Assembly (NCBI GenBank): GCA_007644065.1
Contig: VJWN01000016.1
Coordinates: 1 to 64,000 of the forward strand
DNA: 64,000 nt
Direction: 5' to 3'
Source of the DNA: Margaritispora aquatica
Taxonomy: Eukaryota; Ascomycota; Leotiomycetes; Helotiales; Discinellaceae
Below are positions 46,060 to 58,706 of this stretch, piece by piece. A model generated the notes under the pieces. That model searched no databases and had not been told where the DNA came from. It was given only the letters and a program-made list of their open reading frames with translations. Within the stretch, counting starts at the first letter, position 1; the number at the start of each line of letters is the position of its first letter. The position numbers and the translations under genes are program-made.

Positions 46060-47473
46060 TCATGCTTTCACTTTCCATTTCCATCCCACCTTACTCACCC
46101 TCGCTGCAACGATAAAACCAGCAGCCGTGACATTTGCAGCTCCGCAAAACATAGCAGGTCCAATCCATCCATAATTCAACAGCACACCAGCCACGGGATT
46201 CCCAATCAGAAGTCCAAGGGCACAAATACCAAACGACATACCCATATGCGTTCCGATCAAGCTCAAATCCGGGCTGAGTGTCACTAAAACTGGGGCTGAC
46301 ACGGACACAAAAGTACCAGAGAAGAACCCATAGCCAATCGCAAACACCACCGCTTGTCCGAATGTGGCTATTGTTGTCCAACAAAACGCAGTGATTGCAC
46401 AGCAAATGATGAACGGGATGAGAATGTTGAGCGGTCCTATCTTGTCGGCAAAATAGTTAGGGACGAGGCGGCCGAAGATGGAACCAGCGTTGATAATTGC
46501 CAGGAGGTAGAAGCCGAGGTTCGCATCGGTGATGCCCAGTTTGACGCAATAGGTCGTGAGGTAATAAAAGGGGATGTACATTCCCATGAAGCCGAAGAAA
46601 GCGCCGACACAAAAGAGGACGAAGGGGATGTGGTGGAAGACTTTGGAGTCGAATAACGGACGACTAGTCGAGGGGAACACTTTGGCACGCATCACTGCTA
46701 CGGGAACTATGAGGGTACCGAGCATGATAAAGGCGATGACCCGAGTGGCCCATGCGAAACCGATTTGAGGTTCCAGTTTGTGGAAGACAATGGAATATAT
46801 GACACCACCTGGGAACGTCAGCAAAACCATGTATATCGACAATACTTCACTAACCTAGACTGCTTCCAGTTGCGCCAATGCCAGTAGCGAATGCTCTTTT
46901 GGTTGTGAAATACTGTGGCATGACCGCAACTGCAGGTAACATCATACATCCAGCTCCGAACCCAACGACCAATCCCTGCGCTAAGATGACTTGCCAGTAT
47001 TCTGTGCAAATACTCGTCATCATCATTCCCAGTACAGCTGCGATTGATCCGACAATGACCATTTCTCGAAGATATCCTGCATCAAAGATGGGTCCTGTGA
47101 TGAAGCCACCCACTATCAGAAGCATGAAAGCTTGGATAGAGCCAATCCATGAGATATTGGATGCTGATTGCGTCTTTAGGAGATCACGTTCATAGAATAC
47201 TTGAAATTCGCCAAAAGTGTTGCAGATGCCCCTAGACTAATTAGAAGATGAGATTGATGACAGAGGGATCACTGACCAGCTATTGAACATTAGGAAGAAA
47301 GAGCCAACAACTTGTAAGCAAGCTAAGAGAGTCTCACTCTGTGGAGATGCTTCTTCTGAAGTGGGCTCCTCCTGCTGGGCGGCAGTCTGTGTGCTGCTGA
47401 GTGATTCTGAAAGAATCTTCATTTCTGGTTCTTCTATTCTAGAGTCGCTCGTTGAGGAGGTAACAGAAGCCAT
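46060..47473 (-). CDS. MFS transporter, monocarboxylate-transporter-like, 440 aa
   Basis: Three exons: 47473-47277, 47231-46855 and 46808-46060; phases fit. Soluble acidic N-terminus, then twelve expected TM segments. MCT-family features: WGICNTFGEFQVFYE in TM1/loop, SWIGSIQAFML, GFGAGCMMLPAVAVMPQYFTTKRAFATGIGATGSSLGGVIYS, and a C-terminal half starting PLFDSKVFHHIPFVLFC. Fungal members (MCH type) carry small acids or cluster metabolites. The Zn2Cys6 gene 544 bases away on the same strand may control it. An ATG at 47488 would add five residues. Confidence 0.9.
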
Positions 47474-48016
47474 GATTATGGATGGCAAGTATATAGTAGC
47501 ATAGAAAACCGAGATTTACAACACTGGTGCTATGCAAGAATCCATGGGGATTGCGAAGTCTTATAAGACCCCCACTTCTCCTTACACACCCATGGAATCA
47601 GTTTTCAATGAAGAGATGTCACCAATCTCACTAAAAACGAGCATTGATTTCAAAGCTGACAATAGTAATCAGCTCCTGGTAGATGATTGCTTCACCAAAA
47701 TAACAGAAAAGGTTTACCTCTTCCATCATATTGACCGAAAGCTAACGAGCATAACTAGAGGGAGCAAGCAATCTGAATGGTGGATTGAACAGGCCAAAAT
47801 GCACTTCGCAAAGCTAATCGAATGCAGCCTGGCACTCCACTGATCTACGTCGCAGTCAGCGAATTGCAGGGCTGAAGGGAAAGCTAAGCGAAGAATCCCG
47901 TGATGAGCTGCAGAGGTTGACTTGCTAAGGCGGTCAAATATCAGGTAATTTCTCTCTCCTCCGTGCGAGTAATGTGCAAACTTCTGTGGAGTTCCGTAGG
48001 TTTTTGGCTTTGGTCC
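47474..48016. other. intergenic
   Basis: About 540 bases between MFS start and regulator stop. A 103-codon plus frame (47532-47843) has no motif and was not called. Confidence 0.5.
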
Positions 48017-49557
48017 TCAGCACTTGCTGCCAGATTCGACTTTCAGTCCATATTGTCTCGCATAAGCAACGGCATAATTCAGACCGCAATCCAATCCTAA
48101 TTTTTCGAGAGCTGACCTTGCTTCTATTTGCTGTATAGAACTTGCATACTGGCATCGCATGATAACTTGAAGAGGCCAGATGTTAATATAGCCTCCAACG
48201 CTTCGTATGGCAGGTGGGTTCAATAGTGAGCTGCCGAAGTTGATAGTGAGAGGAAGACTCGCTAAGATTTTGTTGACCAGATTGTGTATTGTTGTCCGAG
48301 AAGACACTTGATACGACTGAAGTGCTGAGCCTTCTTCTTGGTGTTGTTTCATGGCCTCGAGAAATTGCTCGTGTAGAATTAACCTTGCAGCCCGGCTTTT
48401 GTTCGAGAAAGAATTAATGAATGCTGGATATATGCTGCGAGAAGTATTCTGCATTATCAATGGTGAATGCAGCGAATATTGCTTTCCTAGCTCTAAAGTG
48501 AGAGTCTCAGATATACGCGAGTCCCAAGTTTCGAATTGTATGTCCAGTGCATGCACTTTAGAATAAGTGTCGTCAATCCAGCTGGAAGTAAAGCTTGCAT
48601 GTATAGAATTGTCCTTGAGACTTGCAACGAACTTGCTCACATCGCAGCAGTTGATAAGTGCCTGAGTTCGCGATAAGGAAGGGTCAAGGAACCCGAGCAG
48701 CCGGGAATCCGCTAGAGAAGGGCCTAAGTTCAAATCCAAATTTAAGCGTTGCTAGACATGTGAGCAAATTCTTACACATTGGATTGAATGCCTCACCATT
48801 TGACAACACACAATCTCTAATAATCCTGGTCCATTTCCTTGTCGTAAGAGCTCACCTCGCAATTTTGCCATAGCACCAAGAGCTACCGAGTGATATAGCC
48901 GTGGACTTTCAATAACTTCGCTCGTGATATTCTATCTTGTTAGTAACGAATGAGCTTGATGATTGGTTTGCCTACCTCGTAAAGTCCAAGTAGGAAGATA
49001 GACATCATCGTTGTTTCTCGTGGAAACAATATTTTAGAGCAATTTTCGATTAGATGACTAGTCCTTCTGAGAGCGCGATTGTAAGCTGATATCGCCAATA
49101 TCTCAATATCCCTTCTTTTCGTCTTCTGGGCAAAATTTGCAAAAGCTGCAGCGCACATCGTCAAATGGAGGACGGAATCGTCGTCGGCTTGTTCACACAT
49201 TGCTGGGAGGAAATTCAACCATCCGGTAAATTCACCACATGGCTCAAGAACATAATCACGATAGAATACTTCGATGATCCATGATTTCAGATCGCTATTG
49301 GGTTCATCTTGCAAAGGAGTTGAGATCCCATGAACCTTCCTAGCCACAACACCGTTTTCATGCCGAATCGCGAGCTCCCAATCATCGAGATATCCAGAGC
49401 AGCTCTTCCCAATCTTGACGCATCGCTGGCAGGATGGACGAGTCTGATCACACTAGCTCGCTGTCAACTTGATGCTAGATAAATTTTCATTGTTACATAC
49501 CTTCACTCTACGTTTTTTGCATGATAAGCAAGCTCTGCTTCTTCCGTAATTTACCAT
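48017..49557 (-). CDS. Zn2Cys6 transcription factor, 467 aa
   Basis: Four exons: 49557-49501, 49452-48976, 48931-48797 and 48751-48017; all phase 0. The zinc cluster begins almost at the N-terminus: C10, C13, C20, C27, C30, C37 (ACLSCKKRRVKC, PSCQRC, SC). Intron 1 falls just before C20. The rest fits the fungal TF (DUF3468-like) type: FLPAMCEQADDDSVLHLTMCAAAFANFA, FPRETTMMSIFLLGLYE and the C-terminal helices. It lies next to the MFS gene on the same strand, suggesting a regulator-transporter pair. Confidence 0.9.
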
Positions 49558-50017
49558 CTGAGAGTGATTGCTTTCTTAGCGGCGGCGTAAATCTACTGGA
49601 TACAGATTGTGATTGAGCAAAAATCCGAATATGGAGAGGGAGAAGGATGCGGATGAGCTTCGTTGTGAAGCAATTGATTTGATTTGTCAGCTCACCTAAT
49701 CCATCCACATGACACAATTCCAATGTTGCTCTTGGTCGTTTTGGTTCCTGATCCAAAGGAATAGTATTGTTTAGAATAATGTTGTTTAATGGACAGTTTA
49801 TGGTTTTTCTCATCAAATACTCATCAACATGGTTTAAAGTAGGTAAGTGCCCTATGAAAATGGAACGCGAGGTATTCAACGTCATGTGACGTATCAATGC
49901 CTACCATCAATAGGGTACCTACCTATCTACCTCAGACTGTCTCTCACCTATACAGCTTGTCCAAGTCTTAGCAAGAAAAGGCGAACATCGACACATGTAT
50001 GATCTACCTGACAATGC
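49558..50017. other. intergenic
   Basis: About 460 bases; a 129-codon minus frame (49508-49897) overlaps the regulator's first exon in another frame and is a shadow. Confidence 0.5.
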
Positions 50018-51112
50018 TCAGTCCGAAGTCAAAAGTCTTGTGTTCTCATCAAAAACAGCCCTCCCATCACCACCCTCAGTCTCCAACACCAACGTCAACC
50101 GCCTTCTTGACCTCCAAATCATTATCAGCATTACAAATTGTCCTCCTGTAATAATCCAACTCTGATAAGCAGCCCCCATAAATGAAAGCAATCTGAACCA
50201 TATCTTACCAATTTGTTGAGCAGGTAGATCATCAATGTACGGCCTTGCCCACTTCAAATTTCGCATCCCTAAGCTAGTCCCTAGAAGTACTAGAGAAACT
50301 GATTGTATTACTAAAGACTTGATACTCAGAGTTGATTCCTTTGGACATCCATTGTGCCGAAGACAAAGGATCTGGGGAACATGTTGGACCCAGCCAAGGA
50401 GGAAATAGAACACCGACAAGATACCAGCCATGATAAGCATGTGCTCTCCCTCAGTAAGAAAGCCCCAATCGCCAGTGTTCGAGGCGGTGGTCGCAAGAGC
50501 GTCTATCAATATGCATATGGGTATTGTTCCGAACAGAGGTGTGATAATACGAGCATAGATAATTCCTACTCGTAGAATCGCATCCCCTATGAGTGGTGGA
50601 TAGAGTGACTTGTAGACGAAGAGGAGAGTGAGCCTGTATATACTTAGTGAGTCTTCATGATGCGATCGGCCGTCTACATACCTGATCAGACTTCCCAAAA
50701 ATCCAACGGCGACCTGGAGAATACCGAGCAAGACTCCGAAAGCTTTGATTCCTTCCAAATGCCAGTCATTCTCCCCATTTAGATCTGGGCCGTGTTCACC
50801 GTGCGCTTGACAGCATTGAATAGGACCATTTGGAAATGTGGAGATGTAAAGCACTGACGATAGAAAAAGTGTCTGGTAAAACGCATCCAAAAAGAAATGG
50901 TACGACGAAATGCCATTTGTCGATCGATGTCTGATGATTCGTGCACACTGAGGGTATTGAGCCACGATGAGAACTATCAATAAGAGACTAGATCAACATT
51001 AGCCAATGTGCTGCAATTGATTGATGGAGACTCGCCTGTTGAGCATGAGGTCGACATGAGAAGCTACAAGTTGTGAACAAGCATCACTCTTAACAACTGC
51101 AAACTCCATCAT
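50018..51112 (-). CDS. PQ-loop repeat membrane protein, 332 aa
   Basis: Three exons: 51112-51036, 50987-50682 and 50633-50018. Intron 1 has a GC donor (AG|GCGAGT), a GGCTAAT branch and a CTAG acceptor; only this junction gives an uninterrupted first membrane segment (LNSLLLIVLIVAQYPQ). Intron 2 is 48 bases, in frame and without a stop, so it is hidden in the open frame. Two PQ-loops: QYPQ (36-39, then CARIIRHRSTNGIS) and QHVPQILCLRHNG in the second half. About seven TM segments. Family members are lysosomal/vacuolar cystine or basic amino-acid exporters and sugar transporters; substrate is not predictable. The C-terminus ends in a short acidic tail with a dileucine (TRLLTSD). Confidence 0.85.
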
Positions 51113-53367
51113 GAGATCTCAAAGCTTCGGATGAAAAGTGTCTTGTAAGTCGGACTGGAATACATATCTATTCAAAATGGCTGCCTCCAGCGACCCTTGT
51201 GATAAATCATGGAGTTCAAGGATACAAACCATGCTTCTCAGCAGGCAACAGGAAATGCTTCAACTTACGGTTACTTTTCCAACGCCGTAACTAGAAGGAT
51301 AAGAAGAAGAGAATAAATCGAATAGGATCCCGGAAAATTACAGCAGTGCTTCCAAGCGGTCCAAATCCAGACTCAGAGTCCATCGAGTAATACGTGCGAG
51401 AGCGATGCCTTTCTAGATTAGTTCAAGCATGACACTGCAACAACGGAGAATTTCTGCGATGATTTTGTTTATTAATCGCGAACAACATCGCTTAGAGTCG
51501 AGAATAAGAGAAAATTCTCCTCATCAGTGAACCTCGTTTGCTCTTCCCCGACCCAGCGCATTTCGAGATGGGTACGATCGTGCGACGCATAGCGCAGCTG
51601 ACCGGAGATTTGGAATCGCGTTCAGGCCTCTTGTGTAAGTTGTGGGGGCGAATCGGACGTACTTGACTCGCAAGACTCAAAAACCCAAAGAATAACGATT
51701 AGAGTGTGTGCTTAGCCGAGTGACAGAGTCAGATTCGATTGATATAACTCGTACTTTCGTAAAGACTTGAGAAATAGAGTTGTCTGGAATCTAAGTGATG
51801 AATGATATGTTTAAGGATTGCTTGACAGCTTGACAGCTACAGCTTGGCTTTGCAGATCTTCATCAGGGGTAAGAAACGGGGATTGGTGAGTTGGTGAGGC
51901 GGCTTGTGAGCTAAATCCGTGAAGCGCTTTGGTCGTTTCATGGCCCAAGAACACAGGAAAACTAAACGACACTAAACCCCTTCTTGAAGATTTGGGCTTG
52001 ACTTGGATTTGGACTTTGCCTTGACTCGGGGGCTTGAACTTTGGTTTTTTCCAAGTCAGGTAATTCTTTGCTTCTTTGACATCACAAACAACAAACTTTG
52101 TCTCTCCCGATCCCGTCACTTTTCCACTTGTCATCCCATATCTTATGTTTGCTCGTTCGTTTGCTAGTAGCGAAGTATTGTGAGGAGAAGAGATGACAAG
52201 AGATGAGATGAGATGAGATGCTAACGGCAGTCTCACTGTGAAGTGAAATACTTGTATATCTGATTCTCCTTTACGATGCTAAGCATTCCAAGATCAGCAA
52301 TCAGTAGCGGGAGTATCATGATCCGCACCAGGTACGCTCTCGCCTCTCTCTCCTCTCCACAGTTCATGTTCCAAACGTGGTCGTAATAGCTCTCAATTAA
52401 TTATAGCCCAAGACTTGCCTTGCCGCTCGCTCTCTGCATTTCCCCTCCAGAACAAGACAAGCGTACCAAGTATCTAGACCTCCTGAAAGGCTTAGAACAG
52501 CTTAGTGTTGGTAGTGTTTCTCGTTTTCACGAGAACTTATCATCCGTCACTGTTCGTCTGTTCATCTGAACACCCCTCGGTCCTAACACCAACCCAGAAT
52601 GGACATCTGTGGAGAGACATTGCGCCTATGTGGAACCTTCAAGGCCATCTGTACGGCACGTCTATTGTTCAAGCCAAGCGTTGAACATTCACGCCATCAA
52701 CTTTCTTATTATCTCAAATAGAGCTAATGACCCGCTCGTCATTTCGAGAGCAATTCCATCTCTATCCCCTTCTTCTTCACCATCATCATCCTCTTTTACC
52801 TCGTCGGCGCCAACCATTCCTCCTGTCTCCTTCTTGTTTTGCATTATTTTGTATCCTTTGATACGTCCCATCCTTCGCATTACTATCACGAGCCAAGATA
52901 TACGATCCAATATTCCGTTTCCCTTTCCATCAAAGCTTGTGCCACAAGTGAGGCATTATTTGTGGGAGTATACAGTCCTACAATACCAATTCTCATTCAT
53001 CTCAAGCAACTTCGCGTTGCTAAATTCAGTCCCAGATTTTTAAGCTCGGGGTACTTCTGTGAGATACGCTCAGTCGTTCTCGAAACAACAACAAGCCATA
53101 CCGAGGAACAGACGAACTCGAAACAAGAGAGTCAACTCAACAACAAACCACATCCGTGCGCATACGAGGACTACCATAGTCATATAGCATCGAGATCATC
53201 CCAGCTTCTCGAAAGTTTGCTCGATTGCAAGCAGCAAGCATTGACAGGTTCAACCATTACACCTACGAAAGCACACCTTCGATTCTATAACTTTTATTTT
53301 ATTTTATATTCATAATGGGCGGGTTCACAGATCTGAGTTTGGGAATGCAGTTTGGGTGAGTCCTGAC
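51113..53367. other. 2.2-kb intergenic, probably a long leader of the next gene
   Basis: No supported gene. Frames at 51811-52236 (-) and 52609-53043 (+) have no domains; the latter lies in a pyrimidine-rich, UTR-like stretch. An AGATG tetra-copy repeat is at 52201-52220. The 53314 ATG opens a short 14-codon frame ending just before the chosen start at 53368, so it may be an upstream ORF of the following gene. Confidence 0.45.
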
Positions 53368-55445
53368 ATGGAGATTGCTTTGATCAAGCTGACTATTCTG
53401 AGTGTTGCTTTGGGGTGTTTGCTGGCATTGACATTCATTGCTGGATTCATCAAAGTTGTTTATAACAAACGAAGGTATGTACCTACTACACCAAAATCCA
53501 GTACTCACTAACAGTATCAAGGACGGAGCGGATGCGTATAGAGGAAGCCAACAGGCCTGTGGATGAAGAGAAGCTCGTGCAAAGAGATTTCAATGAAGGC
53601 AATCTATTCGGAGTTCGGGCGATTCAACATGGATTTTACGGCGGCGTGGCTCAATCACGACCTAGCTCACCTGCTCCTTCAATTATGCTGGCTCCAGAAC
53701 CGGAACCAGTCAGCGTGAGTAAGGAGGTGAAACTCAGTTCTTCGGCAAGCAGCATCAACTCAGTGCCTCGAGCTCAGGTCAAGCCTTCTCCACTCCGACT
53801 GGAAGTCCAAGATTCGAAGTACAATCCATCAAGTGTCGGTGGGATTGGAGGGTCATATATGCCTCCACTACCATCACCACGCTCAAACAAATCAGCATCC
53901 CCAATGTTCAACGAGCCGAAACCACCTGGATGGGTTTCTCCCCTGGATGTCCACTTCAGCAGGCCGGGTACTCCTAGTAGTTCCAAACCAGAACGACCAA
54001 TGTCGTACCTACCAAAGCTTAATTTGGACTTTGGTAAGAATGAAATGTTGATGCCAGCAAACTCCGAAGCTAAATCAGCAGCATCTGCCGCAAACAGAGA
54101 AATCACCACACCAGAACCAGCAGTTTTGAAATCTTCGACTCAATCTGGTTTTACCTCTCAGTTGGCTGCTGTTCGAGCAGCCCAAAAATCGTTGCGATCC
54201 ATGTATCCTGCTGACCAGCAGCCGGTTGAAATGGGAAGTCCGAGAGCTGCTGGTTCCGAGACTCCATCAGTTCCCTTGAAGAATCTTTCACCTAGGATGA
54301 TGACTGCCGAGACTGGCACCTTTCCACAAGATAACAGGCAGTGGAATCCAAACTCCCCCATCATTGCTCAAGATGCTACCAACGACCGCTCTGTTAGAAA
54401 TGTGGCCCCCAATGGTATCAGCAACGTACCAACCGATCGATGGGGATTTGGTTCCCCAACACTTGGTGACTCAAGAATGCAATCCACTTGGGGACCAGAT
54501 TCACCCACTGTTTCAGACGCTGCCCTTGACGCCGAATGGGATCGTTCGAGGCCAGTCATTCGTGACTCTACTGTGAGCGTACAACGCGTCTCAGTTATTC
54601 GACCAACGAGAGTAAGTCAGATCGAATCCATTGCCAACCGCGATCAAAGACGTCGTGAAAGTTTTGGGGCGTCTAGCATGTACAGCTTAGAAACTTTAAT
54701 TCTGAACGAAAACAGGGCCCAGCATGAGCGCATGCAATCCCATACAGCCGACTTTGACTTCTCACTCGATAAGTCTAACTCGAAGCGAGCATCCCCTACC
54801 TCCTCTCGAAATTTGACCCCTACTCCTGTCCGACATAGCCCAAGTATGTCTGACGAGTTCCCCATGAGCCTAAGCACGACTCAGTCTGGAGAAAAATCAG
54901 TTGAGCATGAATCCCCTTTCAGCAACTCTCATGCCACACATTCTTCAAGCTCAAGCCTCTCCAGCTATATGAGTACCACAGAAGCACCTGCACTTCCAGA
55001 AAACCTAGCGAAGTCACAGCCATCTCTCCCAAATCTCGAAAACTTCCCATTCCCAGCCTCCAATGTTCCTCCTCCACCCCGAGGATTCGAATTTGCTATG
55101 CCTTCCGTCCCAGCTGAACATCTTCAAATCTCCTCTGGTAACCGCGGACGCTCAACCAGCGAGGCCAGCCAAGCTAGCATTGGAGATGTTTACGATAGCT
55201 ATTACCGACAGAGCGGAGTTGGTCAAGCATCGGGGAGAAATTCAGTCCAAGCACAAATCCAAGGTTTCAATTCGAGAACTCTTGGAAGTGGAGCAGTTCG
55301 CGAGCCGCCTAAGCGACCAGCGCCATTGAATTTGAGCAAGTTGGGGCAGAAGTATGCTGGGAATGAGACGATAGTGGAGGTTACAACACCGAACACGGGT
55401 GCATTTGGGCCAGTAGGCATTGAGAGGTTTCCAGCTAGGATTTAG
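53368..55445 (+). CDS. Single-TM, Ser/Pro-rich disordered protein, 676 aa
   Basis: Two exons: 53368-53474 and 53522-55445; phase 2 split codon restores Arg. Residues 1-30 contain one membrane anchor (LTILSVALGCLLALTFIAGFI), followed by basic KVVYNKRRTER, so the long Ser/Pro/Asn-rich tail should be cytosolic. The tail is low complexity with many SPT and RPxSP motifs (likely phosphorylation sites) and has no folded domain. A short 14-codon ORF just upstream (53314) may affect translation. Unknown function; perhaps a scaffold at the plasma membrane or ER. Confidence 0.7.
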
Positions 55446-56053
55446 GAGTCATAATTAAGTCAAGGGATACAGTTGGCTATAAAAGGCGTTGACAATGCAT
55501 TGACTTATCGCGCGTTTAAGGAGTTGTGGGGTTACAGCGAGGAAGATGAGGTATATTTAGAGCTGTTTAGTATATATTGTGAAGGAGACATCAGGGCTTT
55601 GGTCATTAATATAAGGTTTATAAATCCAAGTTGTTACATATTTCCAGTTGGCAAGGGATCAGAAATCGGTTCTATCATTCAGTACCCCTCCCAGTCAAAG
55701 GTCATGCATGCATGACGTTAGCCTTGATTTCACGAGATGAACTTCTCACCCTAGAGTTTGTCTTTCCACAAGATGTCGCATTATCTTCCTCTCCTCCTCA
55801 TCAAATCATTCTTTCAAATCGCTGCTGTATTTCCAAAATCGATTCGCTTTAATTCGCACCATTTCGAGATGTTCCTGGACGTGCATTGTCCACATCCTTT
55901 GTCCTCCTCCACCCCATTTCATTCCAATATCCGAAAACATAAAACACCACCCCTTCTTTGTCCATTGTCATTTCATATCCCCTCTCACCACTCATCCACC
56001 ACACAAAAAAAAGATGCTGAGGAGAGCACCAGACTCGCAGCTCTCGCCTCGCC
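55446..56053. other. intergenic
   Basis: About 600 bases between two co-oriented genes, pyrimidine-rich near 55900-56000 as in fungal promoters. No gene seen. Confidence 0.5.
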
Positions 56054-57556
56054 ATGGCTTTTCAACCACGACATCGTTTTCGCCCGTCGCTAGTCCCAGA
56101 CCCCACGCCTGATGAGGACGAGATCTTTGGCTCTGTAGAGACCGACGAGGTTTTTGTTGATCCTGGGTATGAGTTCGCTACGGATTCGTCGGGACCCGTA
56201 TATCCTGATGTACGAAAGCGGAACCCAAGGGTTAGACGTATGTGATCCCTCAATGTGAAGTAGGGAATGCTAACACTGTAAGCGAGACCAGCGGTGCCAA
56301 AGACTATAGCGCAGCGGTTGCGTGATTTCTGTTGGGGATTAGGAGGTTTAATAATTGCCGTTTGCATACTATCGTGTGTCGCGACAGTGATCCTATTACC
56401 AGCTATGCGAAATGCAAAGGCTCTCAAGGATGCCGTGAACATATTACCCATCAACATTGAGCCAGCGCCTCATAATCCTCACTATCCATTATTACGTCAA
56501 GAAATCCTACGAACAGAGATTACCGAGAGCACAGTAAAGAAGATACTGCCCATTAACGCTGATACAGCCCCAATGGCTCCGCCAGCCCCTTCAGCCCCTT
56601 CAGCCCCCCACACTCCTCATGAAACTCCCAAAGATGAGATTAAAAAACTGCCCATCGACATACCATATGAGGATAACGATCCAGTATCGCGCGTCAGTCA
56701 TGTTCTCTCAAACCTCCCAGAAATCATCTCCTTCGAGCTTGCCCACAGCATTTCCGGGATCAGCAAATTGAATTCAGACCTCGGGATCTTATTCAGCTGG
56801 CTCGAGCATGAGATGAAGAACATTCCTGCAGAAGCCAAAGGGCTGCTTACCGACCAGATGAACCTGATACTTGCGGCGCAAGTTCATATCCAAAGGCTGC
56901 AGAAAGTGCGAACATTTGATTCGAAAATTCTCCGTGAGGTGAAAAGGATTTCGGATCGAGACGATGACAAATCTAAACTATGGTACAAGGTGGCTGACAT
57001 CGTCATAAAGCTTCATAAGTCTATGGCGCGACTTATTCAAGGCCACTCAACCGGTTTAGGTGGACCCGGAGTCAAGAACGAGATCATTGAGCTGTTGGAG
57101 AAGAGGCCTGAGAAGGGAAAGGGATTTAGTAAAGAATTTGCGACTCGCTTCGCGAATGCAATCAGGAATAACGTTCGCGAAGAGGAAATGAAAAAGAAAG
57201 CGGATGATGAGGAGAAGATTTCTCGCTGTAAGAAGGAATTCATCGACAGTATCTTCGAAAGGTTTGAGAAGATCGTCCATGAGATGGATACAAAACGTGC
57301 AGAGCTTGGGGAAATCAAGGACATGTTTGGGGAAATCCTCAGCGAGGCGGGAGATGGGATTGTGGCTTTGCAGAAGAGATTGGACCCGAGCGTGATGCTG
57401 GAGAATTGGATTCGCATCGCTGAGGTGGAAGCTAAGGAGATCATGAAGATTAAGAACAGCATGAAGAGCAAGGTTGCACAGTGTAGTGCTAAGTGGTTGA
57501 AGGAGCATGTTTCGAAAAAGGGGCGGGATGAGGCACGGGGTATATGGCAGAGGTAA
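56054..57556 (+). CDS. Single-TM coiled-coil protein, 485 aa
   Basis: Two exons: 56054-56237 and 56283-57556 (GTATGT donor, GCTAAC branch; split codon restores Pro). An acidic cytosolic N-terminus, then one TM segment (GLGGLIIAVCILSCVATVILLPAM, about residues 78-100), a Pro/Ala linker (PAPSAPSAPH), and a long helical, Lys/Glu-rich domain with coiled-coil periodicity to the C-terminus. No signal peptide; type II topology is likely. I do not recognise the family. Confidence 0.7.
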
Positions 57557-57637
57557 AACGTGGAGTTCATAATGAGTAGGTTTGCTTCTAGGTATTGTTT
57601 AATCTTAGCTCATTTCTGAATCACTTCATCAGTCTGA

Positions 57638-58706
57638 TCAAGCTCTCAATCTCCTTAATTTCAAATACCCATAGTCGTCCATTGCATCCCTTACATGCTC
57701 CTCCATTCGCGCTCCGACGGCTTCACCAAACTCTTTCCTCCACTTCAAAGCTTCGTTGGCTATGTCAATCTCGCCTGCGACCTTGTCTGTCCTCACCGAA
57801 GTAGACGAGCCAATGGTATTTAGATACCTGATTGTCCTGTTCACGAACTTGCCTTTGAACTTGGCGAAATCTTCAGCTGTCGCTGCGTTCCATTCGTATC
57901 TCAGTTTACTTTCATCCAAGCCTGCTAGCTTAACCCATTTGGATAGCACTTCAGGTTTAGTCATGATATCATCTGCCTCAAGCACAAGAGGCTGTTTCGT
58001 TAGCAGGTAATTCCCTATCAAGGACAAGACATACCCATGAATCACCACTTGCATCATCTTTTCCATCTCTCAACAGGTCAACATATAAATCATACGATCT
58101 CCGAGTCCAATGGTATGTGAAGCGACTTTTATTCTTCGTCGCTCGCCCTGGGTCCAAGAAACGGTTCGAGTCAATTGCTCCAACATCTCTCATAGCCCTA
58201 TAGAGAGAAGGAAAGACCAATGCTGGATGTCTAACTAAGAACGTCGGGTGCCAAGTCTTCAAGAACGCATCAGGTACAACTGTAAGATTGTGCTTTCCCC
58301 TAAAAGTCTCTCCTTGATACGAGAGCGAATCCCAGAGAACATCCTGTCTCTCATCGGACCCCAGACAGGCGAACGATGGATCTAGCATCCAAGCCACATG
58401 CTCCTTTGTAAATGCCATTTTCCCTTGCTCTTCGGCATCGTCTATATACGAGGTCAAAGCTGTAAAGCAAGCGCTCGTCGATACTTTCACACGCTGTACG
58501 GCTTCTTCGGTCCAAGTGGACATTGACGTGTACTTGATTCCGAGCTCGCCATCATAGATATCGTTTGCGTCTGAGAAGTAGTAGCCGCCCGGTGCTTTGT
58601 ACAGGATATCTGGCTGCTGGTCGAGAGCTAGGATTTTGACGAGTAGATTCGATGCTGTTCTGGGCATTGTAATCAGGAAGAGACGGCGGGGGGTTGGAGT
58701 AGCCAT
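57638..58706 (-). CDS. Sulfotransferase-like P-loop protein, 341 aa
   Basis: Two exons: 58706-58035 and 57991-57638; intron has GTATGT and GCTAAC signals, phase 0. The N-terminal RRLFLITMPRTASNLLVKIL is the 5'-PSB (PAPS-binding) loop of fungal sulfotransferase-family proteins. HPTFLVRHPALVFPSLYR resembles the 3'-PB region, and PLVLEADDIMTKPEVL follows the splice. The family is often found near secondary-metabolite genes in fungi, but none is seen here. The 3' end converges with the coiled-coil gene, 81 bases away. Confidence 0.82.

Noticed and set aside
51811..52236. 141-codon minus frame
   Set aside because: No domain and ends in a repeat-rich leader region; likely chance.
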